Positions 24,095 to 36,767 of a DNA stretch of 64,000 nucleotides are shown here, in pieces. The stretch is taken from contig CM026404.1 in assembly GCA_014843695.1 (NCBI GenBank), forward strand, positions 4,339,840 through 4,403,839. The letters are read 5' to 3'. Source of the DNA: Archivesica marissinica. Its lineage: Eukaryota; Mollusca; Bivalvia; Venerida; Vesicomyidae. Below the pieces are notes generated by a model. It saw only the letters and a program-made list of their open reading frames with translations, ran no database searches and was not told the DNA's origin. How positions within the stretch are numbered: the first letter of the stretch is position 1; every line of letters starts with the position of its first letter. The position numbers and the translations under genes were made by a program.

Positions 24095-25136
24095 CTGTCC
24101 ATCTTATATTATACAGGTACAATGTGCGATATATATAAATAGCCGGCAGATAAGCACATTACATTATCACTTCATAAACACCATTCTAACACAACTGTTC
24201 AGCAGCAAATAAAAAAATAACCCACTGAGAAATGGGTGTTAAAAACAAGCTGCTGTGTTATTAGCGGCTTATTCTTAACACAGTTCTAACCAAAAGAATA
24301 CTGAACACTGACATATCCAGGCCTGTTTCTCTTTGTATGTCACTCAAGCGCAGTTAATGTTTTGTGTATTACATCTTTTCATACTATATCAAGATTTTAG
24401 ATCATTTTTATTTATAAGTCCTTATTTATCGGTAAGGTAAACACACTGTTATCCATCTAAACAAAGACATTGTTTAAATACAAAGAAACTGATTTCATGA
24501 TTTGAATGATAACGTAAGTTGTTTAGGTTATGATCTGTTATTTTATTGACATAGAAGATATAGCAAACACAACAGGCATTGTGCACATACATGCAATCGT
24601 CCTTTGTATATCTGTGAACAAAAACAGTTGAAGAAAAATGATCTGCATCCATGCATTTCAAATATTCAACCGTAACCGATAACCTACAAGGTAAGTAGGC
24701 ATCTCATAAGCGAAATTAAAAATCCAAATGAATCCGAGAACCGGAAATATTCTACCAGATTTAACCGAGACGTGACCTGATGGTGACGGTATGTATCCTT
24801 TATACTGATGCAGCTACGTGTGATCAGCAATCGGGATTTCACGAATAGAACACCCCACATCTAGTTCAGTATTTTGTGGTGAATAACTTTGCATGATAAA
24901 ATGTTATAAAAATAGAAACAGTAACTTCCGTGATTGATTTTGGGGAGTGTGATCTGACTGGAGGTAATGATCCATCATCGTGTGGGCTCAATAAAGCGAG
25001 GAATTAATGACTCGTCCCTTACTTATATATATCATTACAAATATATCCAATCGGCTCTCATTGACAACGTAAACCTCAAGTATTGCTTGCGATGGAATGT
25101 TGTCAAAGTTCAACATCCAACAGTTTAACCCTTTCC
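24095..25136. other. Intron sequence without recognised features
   Basis: AT-rich, no repeat structure or credible ORF seen. Confidence 0.6.
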
Positions 25137-25404
25137 TTAACCCATTCAACACCAAGTAACTGACATGGACTGGTCCATGATATTTTTAGACCAATAAATT
25201 AATAACAAAATTACATTTGGATCAGTTCATTTATCAAAATGGGTATTTTTTCTCTCTAAAAATAGTTATATAACTTGAAAAAAAGTGCAGATCCTGATGA
25301 GACGGTTTGCGAGTCCTGATGAGACGGCTCGTCACGAGCCGGCTCATCTGGATCTACACTTTTTTGTAAGCCAATTTAGAGGTCTGTGGTGTTGAAAGGG
25401 TTAA
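25137..25404. mobile_element. TTAA-flanked MITE, piggyBac-like ends (copy 2)
   Basis: ttaacccattcaacaccaag to ggtgttgaaagggttaa, with a duplicated inner piece (gtcctgatgagacgg twice) before the central palindrome ggctcgtcacgagccggctc. Confidence 0.75.
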
Positions 25405-26239
25405 TAGAGATTTAGGTTAATATACTATTATATCTACATACAAACGACAGCCATTTAGCTATCATGCAGTGGATAAGTAGTCGCCATATCTATCCCACCT
25501 CCGTAGATATTACTGGGACAACATGAGATTCTGGCCATTATTATGAACATTGGCTTGACTACTACATTGTCAATGTATGTCGCATTGGTAATGGAGTCAA
25601 GAGGTGCTTCTATGATGGAAAGGCTTAACCAGATTTATAATGATTGTACATAGACAAAGTTATAAATTACTTCAAAATCATTTCTTTTTATATTGTAACA
25701 CTTATTATCTCAAACAAATTGAGAACATTTTTTTGGAATATTGTATTTTATCAATGAATTTAAATCGTAGAGAAATTCCAATTGACACAGTATGACTCAT
25801 TTAAACATGTAATAATATTGATGCAATGAACTGTTTCTCCAAAATTTGGTAAATCCATGATTTTAATGCCCACAAAAAGGAATGTGCATTATTATAGGAA
25901 TTATTTAATAAATTAAAACAAATGATCTATTATACCATTGAGAAAAGACAAGGGAAAATGTCTGCCTGGTCACGATCACGTGCAAGAAGCGAAATGTTCA
26001 ACATTCTAATTAATGCAACTTAAAAGGAATGTCATTATTTAATTAGACATTGCACATCGGTTTACATGTTCCAACTTTCTTTCAATTAAATATTGCAGCA
26101 TGTATTATATGACAAAATGTCAGAACACAATAATTGTTCACACTATTATAAATGTAAAAATTCCTGTTCCTTTAAATGTGAATATTAGATTAATATAATA
26201 CACGGTGAAGACCATAACATCTACCCATGTCCAAAATAT
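25405..26239. other. Intron sequence without recognised features
   Basis: AT-rich and unique-looking; nothing identified. Confidence 0.6.
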
Positions 26240-26475
26240 TCTTGTCCAGTGCCCACGTACAGTATGTGCCCACGTATAGTATGTGCCATGTACAGTGTGT
26301 GCCCACGTATAGTATGTGCCATGTACAGTGTGTGCCCACGTATAGTATGTGCCATGTACAGTATGTGCCCACGTATAGTATGTGCCATGTACAGTGTGTG
26401 CCCACGTACAATATGTGCCCACGTATAGTATGTGCCATGTACAGTATGTGCCCATGTACAGTACATGCCCACACT
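26240..26475 (+). repeat. ~33-bp tandem repeat
   Basis: About seven units of cccacgtatagtatgtgcca followed by tgtacagtrtgtg. The period is a multiple of three, so frames are open on both strands without coding meaning. Confidence 0.88.
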
Positions 26476-27394
26476 TTTATATCCGACTCCGTGTACAATG
26501 TCTGTTTTTCATAGCTGTTACAATTACATTCACATATCCATTATTAATTACAAATTCAATCCAAATATTAAGTATCTATGGACATTCCTTGCTCCACAAA
26601 TATTCAAATATCACACAAGTCACCATCCAATTTCTAAATATTTACACTGGTCGTTCTATTGTGTACAGTAAGTATTTATCAACCAATTACAATAGAGATC
26701 AATTTCCTAACAATATTAATTTATGAATACATACTCCACCAACGATTATACTAAATACCGCGGATAAAGCGACCACATGATATGATCTTAATCAAAAACT
26801 TTGTAAAACATTAAATTAAGTTACAAATGAAACAGTGGTTTATAAATCATTTATTCCAAAGAGCAAGTAAAACCAAGATGTTTTGCATTCACATGCATAT
26901 GTACAAATCAATCGAGCAATAAACGATTGATCAAAGTAGTTTGTATTCACAAGAAGATGCCCTAGTCGTTTTTTGAAACATATTTAAAATTCACGAAAGC
27001 ACATTATAACTTTTTGATTGAATTATAAATGAAGGTGTTAATGTAGGGCACTCCTAGGCGTTCTGTCCTATCAATTACTCATAGGTAACTATACTAATCC
27101 ACATATTAAACAAATCACATGCAGAAATATCTACATCACTTGGGAACATACAGCGACTATATTCACTAAACTTTCCACCTGACTTGTGACCATGTAAGAA
27201 TATTTGGTGTTTAAGCGAGTGTAAAAACAGCCCCGGGAGCAGGTGAACTATGGCCGATGTTTATACCTGACTTCGATTCATGTCGCATAATGATTAACTT
27301 GCGTATTCAATTAATTTACTAAGCTACTCATGTTTTAATTTTGCATTTATAAATGAATACCCAGTCTTTATTCATTACCATGAAAATGTAGAAC
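26476..27394. other. Intron sequence without recognised features
   Basis: AT-rich; the open frames at its left end are read-through from the 33-bp array. Confidence 0.6.
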
Positions 27395-27548
27395 CCGTAA
27401 CCTGCCAAATAAATTTGACGGAATTTACAAGCAGCATAGATCCAGATCAGCACCAGCTGATCAGGATCTATGTTGTTTGCTATTCAGACAAGTGTTTTAG
27501 CTCCACTATCCGCATAGCAAACTTCATAGAGCCTGATCAGATGGCAGC
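27395..27548. mobile_element. Hairpin MITE, truncated
   Basis: gcagcatagatccagatcag, ctgatcaggatctatgttgt, ttagctccactatccgcata and catagagcctgatcagatgg match the element at 3196-3431. Confidence 0.5.
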
Positions 27549-28389
27549 ATGCGACCCGACCCCATTTGATCAGACACACTCACAAATAAACACATTACTT
27601 CCAGGCTACTAAGTTCGCCAACATTCACAATGCACTGAACATTCTCCACATACAACACGTGTATTACTTCCACATCCAGTAAATCACTGGCCGCATACTT
27701 TGTTAGTCTTTCTTTCAATAATGCACATGCCACTAATTTTACAATTTCCAATTTGTTCATCTTTCATATTCACACAATGCCGGTGCCCAATGGTGTGGAA
27801 CCATGCAGCTATTAGCCTAGTAACCCATCAATTTCTCCAAGTTCACATGTATGCATGATGTAGCCATCAGTTTACTCCACATGATAATCGCTGGTCAGAA
27901 ATGAACATCAATTAATCCTGACAAGTGACCCTAACAATGCATAGCTTCATAAACTCAGATTGAGAGAACTGCACAACAAATAATACATGCTTGTACCCAA
28001 TTATCTAACATGACAACTAGTGACATCTGTAGACAGAAACTGTCTTCCAATGTGTACTGGTACATTACTAACTCATATACTTCAGAAACAAGTTGTTTTA
28101 TGTATATTTAAGTTGTCGATACCCTCTGAAATCATCCACCCTCCATGCTCCATAAATCTACTTTATAAATTCAATAAACACATGTAAATATGATTTTAAA
28201 TAGCGAGAGACGGCACACCAGATACGGCACACCAGACACGTGTTCAATCCATATTAATTTTATTCCATTGTAGAGCAATGTTATCATTCATGAAGACAAC
28301 ATTTCAATGACATTTCTCAAATGAAAGTATCAACTGTCAAAATGTTCACATTTTCTAATTTTGGATGATTCTTTATGAATAAATATTAT
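27549..28389. other. Intron sequence without recognised features
   Basis: No feature found except a short repeat (acggcacaccaga twice near 28210). Confidence 0.55.
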
Positions 28390-28512
28390 GTTGATTGTAT
28401 CTGAAGATAGGGTTCAGATTACTGTTTGATAATTGTATCTGAAGATAAGGTTCAGATTACTGTTTGATAATTGTATCTGAAAATAAGGTTCAGATTACTG
28501 TTCGATAATATT
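28390..28512 (+). repeat. ~41-bp triplication
   Basis: Three units of gattgtatctgaagataagg followed by ttcagattactgtttgata. Confidence 0.85.
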
Positions 28513-28555
28513 AGAAAACAAAAATTTACCCAAATCTGTTATTTAACCTGCGTGT

Positions 28556-28849
28556 GTTATTGCTTTTATTTATCGTCGCTACCGGTTGCCGATATGAGCA
28601 ACGCCTCCTGACGATATTAGTCATTTTCAATTTTGGAGGATAGTGCAATGATACAGACAGAGACCCATTCCAGAGTGTCCTCTGGTTCTTTTACGTGCAC
28701 GGTGTACAGCACCGACACGAGACCTCGGTTTAAAGTCCCATCTGAAAGATTGTTTAAATTATTTGCGTAAGATTGGTGGTCGAACCTGCGATCCCTGAAA
28801 TCGCAAATCCAAATATCTTAACCACTGGACCACTGACCCGTCTATCACT
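28556..28849 (-). mobile_element. SINE family C, minus orientation
   Basis: The tRNA-like head is on the right (ggtcgaacctgcgatccctg; cttaaccactggaccactga). The body has gtcctctggttcttttacgt, acgagacctcggtttaaagt and cgctaccggttgccgatatg. A piggyBac-like MITE begins right after it. Confidence 0.7.
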
Positions 28850-29091
28850 TAACCCATTCAACACCAAGTAACTGACATGGACTGGTCCATGATATTTTTA
28901 GACCAATAAATTAATAACAAAATTACATTTGGATCAGTTCATTTTTCAAAATGGGTAATTTGTTTCTAAAAATAGTTATATTATTTGAAAAAAGTGCAGA
29001 TCCTGATGAGATGGCTCGTCATGAGCCGGCTCATCTGGATCTACACATTTTTGTAAGCCAATTTAGAGGTCTGTGGTGTTGAAAGGGTTAA
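28849..29091. mobile_element. TTAA-flanked MITE, piggyBac-like ends (copy 3)
   Basis: ttaacccattcaacaccaag to ggtgttgaaagggttaa; centre ggctcgtcatgagccggctc. Confidence 0.75.
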
Positions 29092-29110
29092 ACTGAAAGA
29101 TGAACGCAAC

Positions 29111-29358
29111 TTAACCCATTTGATTCTGGATACCGTTCAAACAGTATTTGCAAAGAACATAGAGCCAGATCAGCTGCCATAGAATGTTCCGTCTGATCAG
29201 GCTCTATGCTGCTTGCTATTCAGATGATTATTGCTAAGTCACTTGGCTATGTAGCAAACAACATAGATCCTGATCAGCACGCAGCGTCACGCTGCGGCTG
29301 ATCTGGATCTATGTTGTTTGCAAAAGCCTTTAAATGTATCCAGAATGAAATGGGTTAA
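29111..29358. mobile_element. TTAA hairpin MITE, GATTCTGGATACC ends (best copy)
   Basis: 248 bp. Left end ttaacccatttgattctgga, right end tatccagaatgaaatgggtt then aa. The interior has two nested hairpins around ctgatcaggctctatgctgc and cagcgtcacgctgcggctga. Confidence 0.75.
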
Positions 29359-29603
29359 TGTCTCCACAACTAGATAATTATAGACTCCCATTCACTCTGC
29401 AACAAAAGAATGTGCTAAACTGTATCAAAAGAAAAGGTTTTTTTGAGGTATTTTGATATCACCGTAAAATCCCGGTTCAGCTAAAATGATATAAATGTAA
29501 GTGACACATACCAGTGACATACCATCTCCCAGGTTAGATAGGCAGGAGACTACTATATATTACATTATAATGTGTCCCTATTGTGCGAAATCCGAGTCGC
29601 CTT

Positions 29604-29897
29604 GTGTGTGTTTTACGTTTATTTATCGTCGCTACCGGTTGCCTATATGAGCGACGCCTCCTGAAGAGATTAGTCATTTTAGATATTTGGAGGATAGTGC
29701 AATGATACAGACAAGAGACCCATTCCAGAGTCTCCTCTGGTTCTTTTACATGCACGATGTAAAGCACTGACACGAGACCTCGGTTTAAAGTCCCCATCTG
29801 AAAGACTGTTAATTTTATTAGGGTCTGACGTGGGATCGAACCTGCGATCCCTGGATTACCAGTCCAGCGTGCTACCACTGGACTACAGATCCGTCAA
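29604..29897 (-). mobile_element. SINE family C, minus orientation (intact head)
   Basis: gggatcgaacctgcgatccc, then tggattaccagtccagcgtg and ctaccactggactac is a clear reversed tRNA-like head. The body is as at 28556. Confidence 0.72.
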
Positions 29898-29954
29898 GTC
29901 GCCTTACTGAAGATATCTAGATGTAAATGGAACATCCAACAATGAGACAAATAA

Positions 29955-30568
29955 AACATGATATACATGTATCTAAGCAGGTACACATGTATCTAAGCAG
30001 ATACACATGTATCTAAGCAGGTACACATGTATCTAAGCAGGTACACATGTATCTAAGCAGGTACACATGTATCTAAGCAGATATACATGTATCTAAGCAG
30101 GTACACATGTATCTAAGCAGATACACATGTATCTAAGCAGGTACACATGTATCTAAGCAGGTACACATGTATCTAAGCAGTACACATGTATCTAAGCAGT
30201 ACACATGTATCTAAGCAGATATACATGTATCTAAGCAGGTACACATGTATCTAAGCAGGTACACATGTATCTAAGCAGGTACACATGTATCTAAGCAGAT
30301 ACACATGTATCTAAGCAGATATACATGTATCTAAGCAGGTACACATGTATCTAAGCAGATATACATGTATCTAAGCAGGTACACATGTATCTAAGCAGGT
30401 ACACATGTATCTAAGCAGATATACATGTATCTAAGCAGGTACACATGTATCTAAGCAGATATACATGTATCTAAGCAGGTACACATGTATCTAAGCAGGT
30501 ACACATGTATCTAAGCAGATATACATGTATCTAAGCAGGTACACATGTATCTAAGCAGATACACAATG
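29955..30568 (+). repeat. 20-bp tandem repeat
   Basis: About 31 units of gtacacatgtatctaagcag, alternating with atatacatg and atacacatg variants. Two units (about 30180-30205) are one base short. Confidence 0.95.
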
Positions 30569-30924
30569 ATGATAGATGGTTACATATGATAATGTAATCT
30601 ACCCGGCTGTACTCAGTATGTGTATGTAGATAATGGTACCTTAGATTACCAGGTACTTGTATCTCCCTTAATGGGATTCAAAACTAATTTAGAGAATAAT
30701 TCTCCACACTCAGTGTAAACTAATCATCAGATATGTTGTAGTTTTCCATCCAATTCTAATGAAACACTTGTATAATTCAATGGTAAAATCTTACATTAAA
30801 TGTTTAGTAAATGTTTAGTAAATGTTTAGAGTATGTAAATGTGCATAGAATGTGAATAAACTAACCTAAATTTTTAAAAATCCGTTTTTATTTTGTTTTA
30901 CTTTGCTAACGACTACCCATTTGA

Positions 30925-31105
30925 GAAGGGCAGTTTACCAAAAAACACTTTTCTTGGTGCAACAACCTCCGTAAGAAATAGCCTACTTTTTCATATAAAG
31001 AGACACGGTCTGAGCGGGGCTCGACCCCGTGACCATCAGTGCTAATATATTACAGTGGTATACAAGTCAGCGATCATAAACGCTCGACCACAGAAGCGGA
31101 CTTTG
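30925..31105 (-). mobile_element. SINE family D, internally deleted
   Basis: gggcagtttaccaaaaaaca, caacaacctccgtaagaaat and ggggctcgaccccgtgacca. The reversed head is kept and part of the body is missing. Confidence 0.6.
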
Positions 31106-31419
31106 GTATTCCTACAGTGAACATCGTCTCATGCACATCAATAGTTGAAATGCATTAATATAATGTGTAAATGTCTAAAGTGTGTCCGTCTTCTTATTGT
31201 AACAAACAAAAACATGCAATTTACACACTCTTATACAATATAGTGACATATTTAGACTTGAGTCTGTATCCAAGCACGTCTTAGTCTACTTCACTTCAAC
31301 TTCATACTGACGAACAATCAGTAATGAATATGATTGACAGGCGCAGTCTAGAACAGTTAGTTAATCTAAAATGTTATGTGCAAGTTAAAAAGATACAAAG
31401 CTCTAGTTACTGATACAAG

Positions 31420-31445
31420 CATATATAACAAGCATATATATACAA

Positions 31446-31483
<38 letters not shown>

Positions 31484-31602
31484 TACAAGCATATATATAT
31501 ATATATATATATCATATATATATATATATACACAAGCATATATATACAAGCATATATATATACAAGCATATATATATATATACAGCATATATATATATAC
31601 AA

Positions 31603-31635
<33 letters not shown>

Positions 31636-31718
31636 AGCATATATATATACAAGCATATATATACAAGCATATATATACAAGCATATATATATACAAGCAT
31701 ATATATATATATATATAT
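31420..31718 (+). repeat. (AT)n/ATACAAGC microsatellite array
   Basis: Blocks of (at)n are separated by acaagc. The minus-strand reading frames (ICLYIYM...) are low-complexity artefacts. Confidence 0.92.
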
Positions 31719-31794
31719 AAACTCTAAAATACTCCCGGAATAATCAATGTATCATACAGAATTGATTTTTGTCAAAACCGTCAATTATTATATA

Positions 31795-31980
31795 TGTTAT
31801 ATATCGGGTTTTACGCCTGCACCAGCACCATTTTGGGCTATATCGCCGGCGGGCAGTTTACCTAACAACACCTTTCCTGGGCAGGCTCCAGCAGATAACC
31901 AGTACTTGGGTGCACCAACCTCCGTAAGAAACTGCCCACCAACCTCCGTAAGAAACTGCCAACTTTTTCATATAAATGCA
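31795..31980 (-). mobile_element. SINE family D, head-less copy
   Basis: gggctatatcgccggcgggc to ctttttcatataaatg, with ccaacctccgtaagaaactg duplicated. It lacks the tRNA head. Confidence 0.6.
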
Positions 31981-32794
31981 AAACCGTCAAGTACAATATA
32001 ATGTAATATCCACACACAAGATTTGTTTTTAAATAAAAAGACAGTCATTATATGTTTCATTTTTTAAATTAAAGATATCTTTTACTGCAAAGTTAAATGA
32101 ATGTTTAACACAGCTAATATCTCAAACTTGGATTTAATTCATGCCACTAACACCAACATCAACAATAAAACCCCTTCCAGTAATTTGAAACTTAATCATC
32201 ATAAAAGGAAATCAATGAAGCAAATACTTGTCCAATTCCATTAAACTATTCCACGAGCGTATCCTTAAAACACAGATGTCGAGTTTATGTCCTGTATCGA
32301 GAAACAATTCCAATATTTACACGCCATTACTATCAATAATGCAAACCGGGAATGCTGTTAAAGGAACTCTAATACCATAAACGTCTGTGAGGGCTAAACA
32401 TATCAATATATCGCTAGTGACAAATCACCTAAAAGTTCAATAAACATGGCTACCATCACCTTTAACTTCTGCTAACAAATCAATAAAATGTAAAAAAATC
32501 TGTAAATAAATTAGATAGCACACTAATTACATGCAGGGGTGGAACTAGATGGCGATAAACATCTTCCTATATGCCCACTACATGTAGTTAATTTTAAATT
32601 GAGAATACAATAACCATTGGAGAGGAATTAATATAAGTTTTCTGAAAACTTGTTTTCCAATCCAAACCATTCACAATTTATGTAATTTGTAACATTTTTT
32701 GTGTTATACATGTAAATTTATTGGAATAAATACTGTTTAAACCAATAACCATAGTTTTGTCATAAAGTTTGAAAATGTTAAACTATTACCACAA
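31981..32794. other. Intron sequence without recognised features
   Basis: AT-rich, nothing identified. Confidence 0.6.
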
Positions 32795-33825
32795 TCCTTC
32801 ATCCCTCCATACCCGCCATCCCCCAAACCCTTCATCCCTACATACCCGCCATCCCCCAAACCCGCCATCCCCCAAACCCTTCATCCCTCCATACCCGCCA
32901 TCCCCCAAACCCTTCATCCCTCCATACCCGCCATCCCCCAAACCCTTCATCCCTCCACACACTTCAACCCTAAAACCATTCAACCCCCAAACCCTTCATC
33001 CCTCCATACCCGCCATCCCCAAACCCTTCATCCCTCCACACACTTCAACCCCAACACCATTCAAACCCCAAACCCTTCATCCCTCCACACACTTCATCCC
33101 TCCACACACTTCAACCCTAAAACCATTCAACCCCAAAACCCTTCATCCCTCCATACCCGCCATCCCCCAAACCCTTCATCCCTCCACACACTTCAACCCT
33201 AAAACCATTCAACCCCAAAACCCTTCATCCCTCCATACCCGCCATCCCCCAAACCCTTCATCCCTCCACACACTTCAACCCTAAAACCATTCAACCCAAA
33301 ACCCTTCATCCCTCCATACCCGCCATCCCCAAACCCTTCATCCCTCCACACACTTCAATCCCAAAACCATTCAACCCCCAAACCCTTCATCCCTCCATAC
33401 CCGCCATCCCCCAAACCCTTCATCCCTCCACACACTTCAACCCCAACACCATTCAACCCCCAAACCTTCATCCCTCCACATCCCCCAAACCCTTCATCCC
33501 TCCACACACTTCAACCCCAACACCATTCAACCCCAAACGCTTCATCCCTCCACATCCGTCAACCCCAAAACCATTCAACCCCCAAACCCTTCATCCCTCC
33601 ATACCCGCCATCCCCCAAACCCTTCATCCCTCCACACACTTCAACCCCAACACCATTCAACCCCCAAACCCTTCATCCCTCCACATCCGTCAACCCCAAC
33701 ACCATTCAACCCCCAAACCCTTCATCCCTCCATACCTGCCATCCCCAAACCCTTCATCCCCCCACATCCGTCAACCCCAAAACCATTCAAACCCAAACCC
33801 CAAACCCTTCATCTCTCAAAAACAT
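32795..33825 (+). repeat. C-rich tandem array (cccttcatccctccatac...)
   Basis: Mixed units: cccttcatccctccataccc, gccatcccccaaa, cacacttcaaccctaaaacc and attcaacccc. The minus (gene-sense) strand is G-rich with many GGG/GGGG runs. Confidence 0.92.
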
Positions 33826-33829
33826 TCAC

Positions 33830-35010
33830 CCAGCTAAACTCTTTATCCTTCCAAATTCTACATCCCTCATGACCCTGCATCCCTCCAGATTTTACATTCC
33901 TTATGATCCTGCATCCCTCCAAATTCTACATCCCTCATGACCCTGCATCCCTCCAAATTCTACATCTATCATGACCCTGCATCCCTCCAAATTCTACATC
34001 CCTCATGACCCTGCATCCCTCCAAATTCTACATCCCTCATGACCCTGCATCCCTCCAAATTCTACATCCCTCATGACCCTGCATCCCTCCAAATTCTACA
34101 TTCCTCATGACCCTGCATCCCTCCAAATTCTACATCCCTCATGAGCCTGCAACTCTCCAAATTCTACATCCCTCATGACCCTGCATCCCCCAAATTCTAC
34201 ATCCCTCCTCATGACCCTGCATCCCTCCAAATTCTACATCCCTCATGACCCTGCATCCCTCCAGATTTTACATTCCTCATGATCCTGCATCCTCCAAATT
34301 CTACATCCCTCCTCATGACCCTGCATCCCTCCAAATTCTACATCCCTCCTCATGATCCTGCATGCCTCCAAATTCTACATCCCTCCTCATGACCCTGCAT
34401 CCCTCCAAATTCTACATCCCTCATGACCCTGCATCCCTCCACATTCTACATCCTCATGACCCTGCATCCCTCCAAATTCTACATCCTCATGACCCTGCAT
34501 CCCTCCAAATTCTACATCCTCATGACCTTGCATTCATCCAAATTCTACATCCTCATGACCTTGCATTCATCCAAATTCTACATCCCTCATGACCCTGCAT
34601 CCTCCAAATTCTACATCCCTCATGACCCTGCATCCCTCCAGAGCCTGCATCCCTCATGACCCTGTATCCCTCCAAATTCTACATCCTCATGACCCTGTAG
34701 CCCTCCAAATTCTACATCCCTCATGACCCTGCATCCTTCCAAATTCTACATCCTCATGACCCTGCATCCCTCCAAATTCTACATCCTCATGACCCTGCAT
34801 CCTTCCAAATTCTACATCCTCATGACCCTGTATCCCTCCAAATTCTACATCCCTCATGATCCTGCATCCCTCCTGAAATTCTACATCCCTCATGATCCTG
34901 CATCCCTCCAAAGCCTGCATCCCCCATGACCCTGCATCCCTCCAAAGCCTGCATCCCTCCAAAGCCTGCATCCCTCATGACCCTGCATCCCTCCAGAGCC
35001 TGCATCCCTC
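33830..35010 (+). repeat. ~33-bp tandem array (ccctccaaattctacatccc...)
   Basis: About 35 units of ccctccaaattctacatccc followed by tcatgaccctgcat, with 3-bp length variants (ctcctcatg, cctcatg) and a terminal subarray using aaagcctgcat. It follows directly on the preceding C-rich array and shares its catccctcc core. Degenerate traces (catccatccaaacccttc) continue at 35205-35235 and 35468-35620. Confidence 0.92.
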
Positions 35011-35242
35011 AACCCGCTTTTATTGTCACTAATTGGATATTTTTATATCACTACATTATAACTTTATCTCGTAATCGCTGATAGTGCACAAAATTATATA
35101 CGGTATGCAATGGAGATAATCTCAATAAGCTTTAAGATTTCGCTTAAATCCATTTTGTTTTGTATACAATAGATATGTACTGTACATTATATACAAATAA
35201 ATATGCTTGAACCAAAGCCTTCATCCATTCAAACCCTTCATC

Positions 35243-35475
35243 CGTGGAAGTCGTGATAGCGCAGTGGTAGCATGTTCGCTTCAGGTGCGAAAGGCCCAGA
35301 GTTCGCGCCCAGCTGTAGCCGTTGCAATTGTGCCTTTAGGCAAGGCATTTAAATTCCATATGCCTCTTCTCTCTCCCTCGTGGCAATGGATTCCATCAGG
35401 AATGAGGCCTCGATGAGCAATTAATCTAACATTGTAAATTTCGAAATCAAGCTAAAATAAGTTTGTATAAACCCT
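35243..35475 (+). mobile_element. SINE family B
   Basis: The head gtcgtgatagcgcagtggta plus cagagttcgcgcccagctg gives box A- and B-like motifs. The body has tgtgcctttaggcaaggcat, ctctctccctcgtggcaatg and tccatcaggaatgaggcctc. It ends in tttgtataaa. Confidence 0.72.
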
Positions 35476-35659
35476 TCATCCCTCTGTACTTTTCATCCAT
35501 CCAAACCCTTCAAATTCTTCATTCATCCGTCATGACCCTTCATTCTTCCAAAACTATTCATCCATCATGGTCGTTCATCCCTACAAACATTTCATTCTTC
35601 CAAACCCTTAAGCCCTCAGACTCTTTAATTTCATATTGGAATTGAAGTCCACATGTAGT

Positions 35660-35893
35660 GGAAGTCGTGATAGCGCAGTGGATGCGTGTTCGCTTCAAGT
35701 GCGAAAGGTCTGGAGTTCGAACCCCCACTGGAGCCGTTACGATTGTGCCCTTAGGCAAGGCATTTAAATTCCACATTGCCTCTTCTCTCTCCCTCGTGGC
35801 GATGGATTCCATCAGGAATGAGGTCTCGAGAGTGATTTATATAAGTTGAAATAACTTGTTTCGCAATCGAGCTAAAATAAATTTGTATAAACT
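35660..35893 (+). mobile_element. SINE family B (well preserved)
   Basis: gtcgtgatagcgcagtggat, ctggagttcgaacccccact, ttaggcaaggcatttaaatt, cgagagtgatttatataagt and caatcgagctaaaataaatt then tgtataaac. Confidence 0.75.
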
Positions 35894-36289
35894 AAACTAA
35901 CATGTTAGCCACTGATCTCCCTCACAGATGACAGTTAGCTATCAATAAGGTATCTATATATTACGGAAAATTACTTAATTTGACAGTACAAGCAATAAAT
36001 ACACCGTTAATGAAGTCATTTAGTACTTGCCCCTTGAGCCACAAGTGTGCATATGGTGAAATGTACTATATCAGATAGTTTGATTATATCAGATAATTTG
36101 TATTTACAGAAGATAAAATGCATCTTCAACAATCTCTAGATACCTTGCTTTACATGCTGCTATTTGCCTATCTTGTATACAATATCTGAAGAGTAAGCAG
36201 TGATCACATAAGACCAAGGAGACCTCTATTTGAACCTCATGTAACAGTGGTCAAACAATCAGTGTGGACAGGATTGTAGAAGATTGGGT
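35894..36289. other. Intron sequence without recognised features
   Basis: Only a small direct repeat (atatcagata) was seen. Confidence 0.55.
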
Positions 36290-36535
36290 TTAACCCATTC
36301 AACCCCAAGTAACTGACATGGACTGGTGTGTGATATTTTCAGACCAATAAATTAATAAGAAAATTACCTTTGGACCAGTTCATTTATCAAAATGGGTAAT
36401 TTTATCTAAAAATAGTAATAATTATTACTGGCAAAAAAGTGCAGATCCTGATGAGACGGCTCGTCACGAGCCGGCTCATCTGGATCTACACTTTTCATAA
36501 GCCTATTTAGAGGCCTGTGGGGTTGAAAGGGTTAA
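36290..36535. mobile_element. TTAA-flanked MITE, piggyBac-like ends (copy 4)
   Basis: ttaacccattcaaccccaag to ggggttgaaagggttaa; centre ggctcgtcacgagccggctc. Both ends carry the same compensating change (accc/gggg), so the termini still pair. Confidence 0.75.
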
Positions 36536-36767
36536 ACTAGTGCTTACAAGGTATTCTGTAAATTGACCTAGTTATGAAAATGTTTGTTTATAAGAAAGAA
36601 TCCAGCTTTTATCAAAATACAAATTATGACAACATGTGAATATAATTCAATCAATAAAACAAACTTGCTACAGTGTATAGTAGGTTCATTTTGACAAATG
36701 GCAGACTAGACCCATTCACAATACCCTACTGTAACCTCAGGCTCCGGTAAGCTAATAACAACAACTA

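Noticed and set aside
29820..29895. Functional tRNA gene
   Set aside because: The cloverleaf is imperfect and continues into a SINE body found in several copies; the same applies to the heads at 17345, 19600, 35245 and 52580.
32795..33825. Telomere-like repeat (TTTGGGG on the minus strand)
   Set aside because: The G-runs are embedded in a longer 30-plus-bp unit and are not a simple 7-bp repeat; animals of this kind use TTAGGG.
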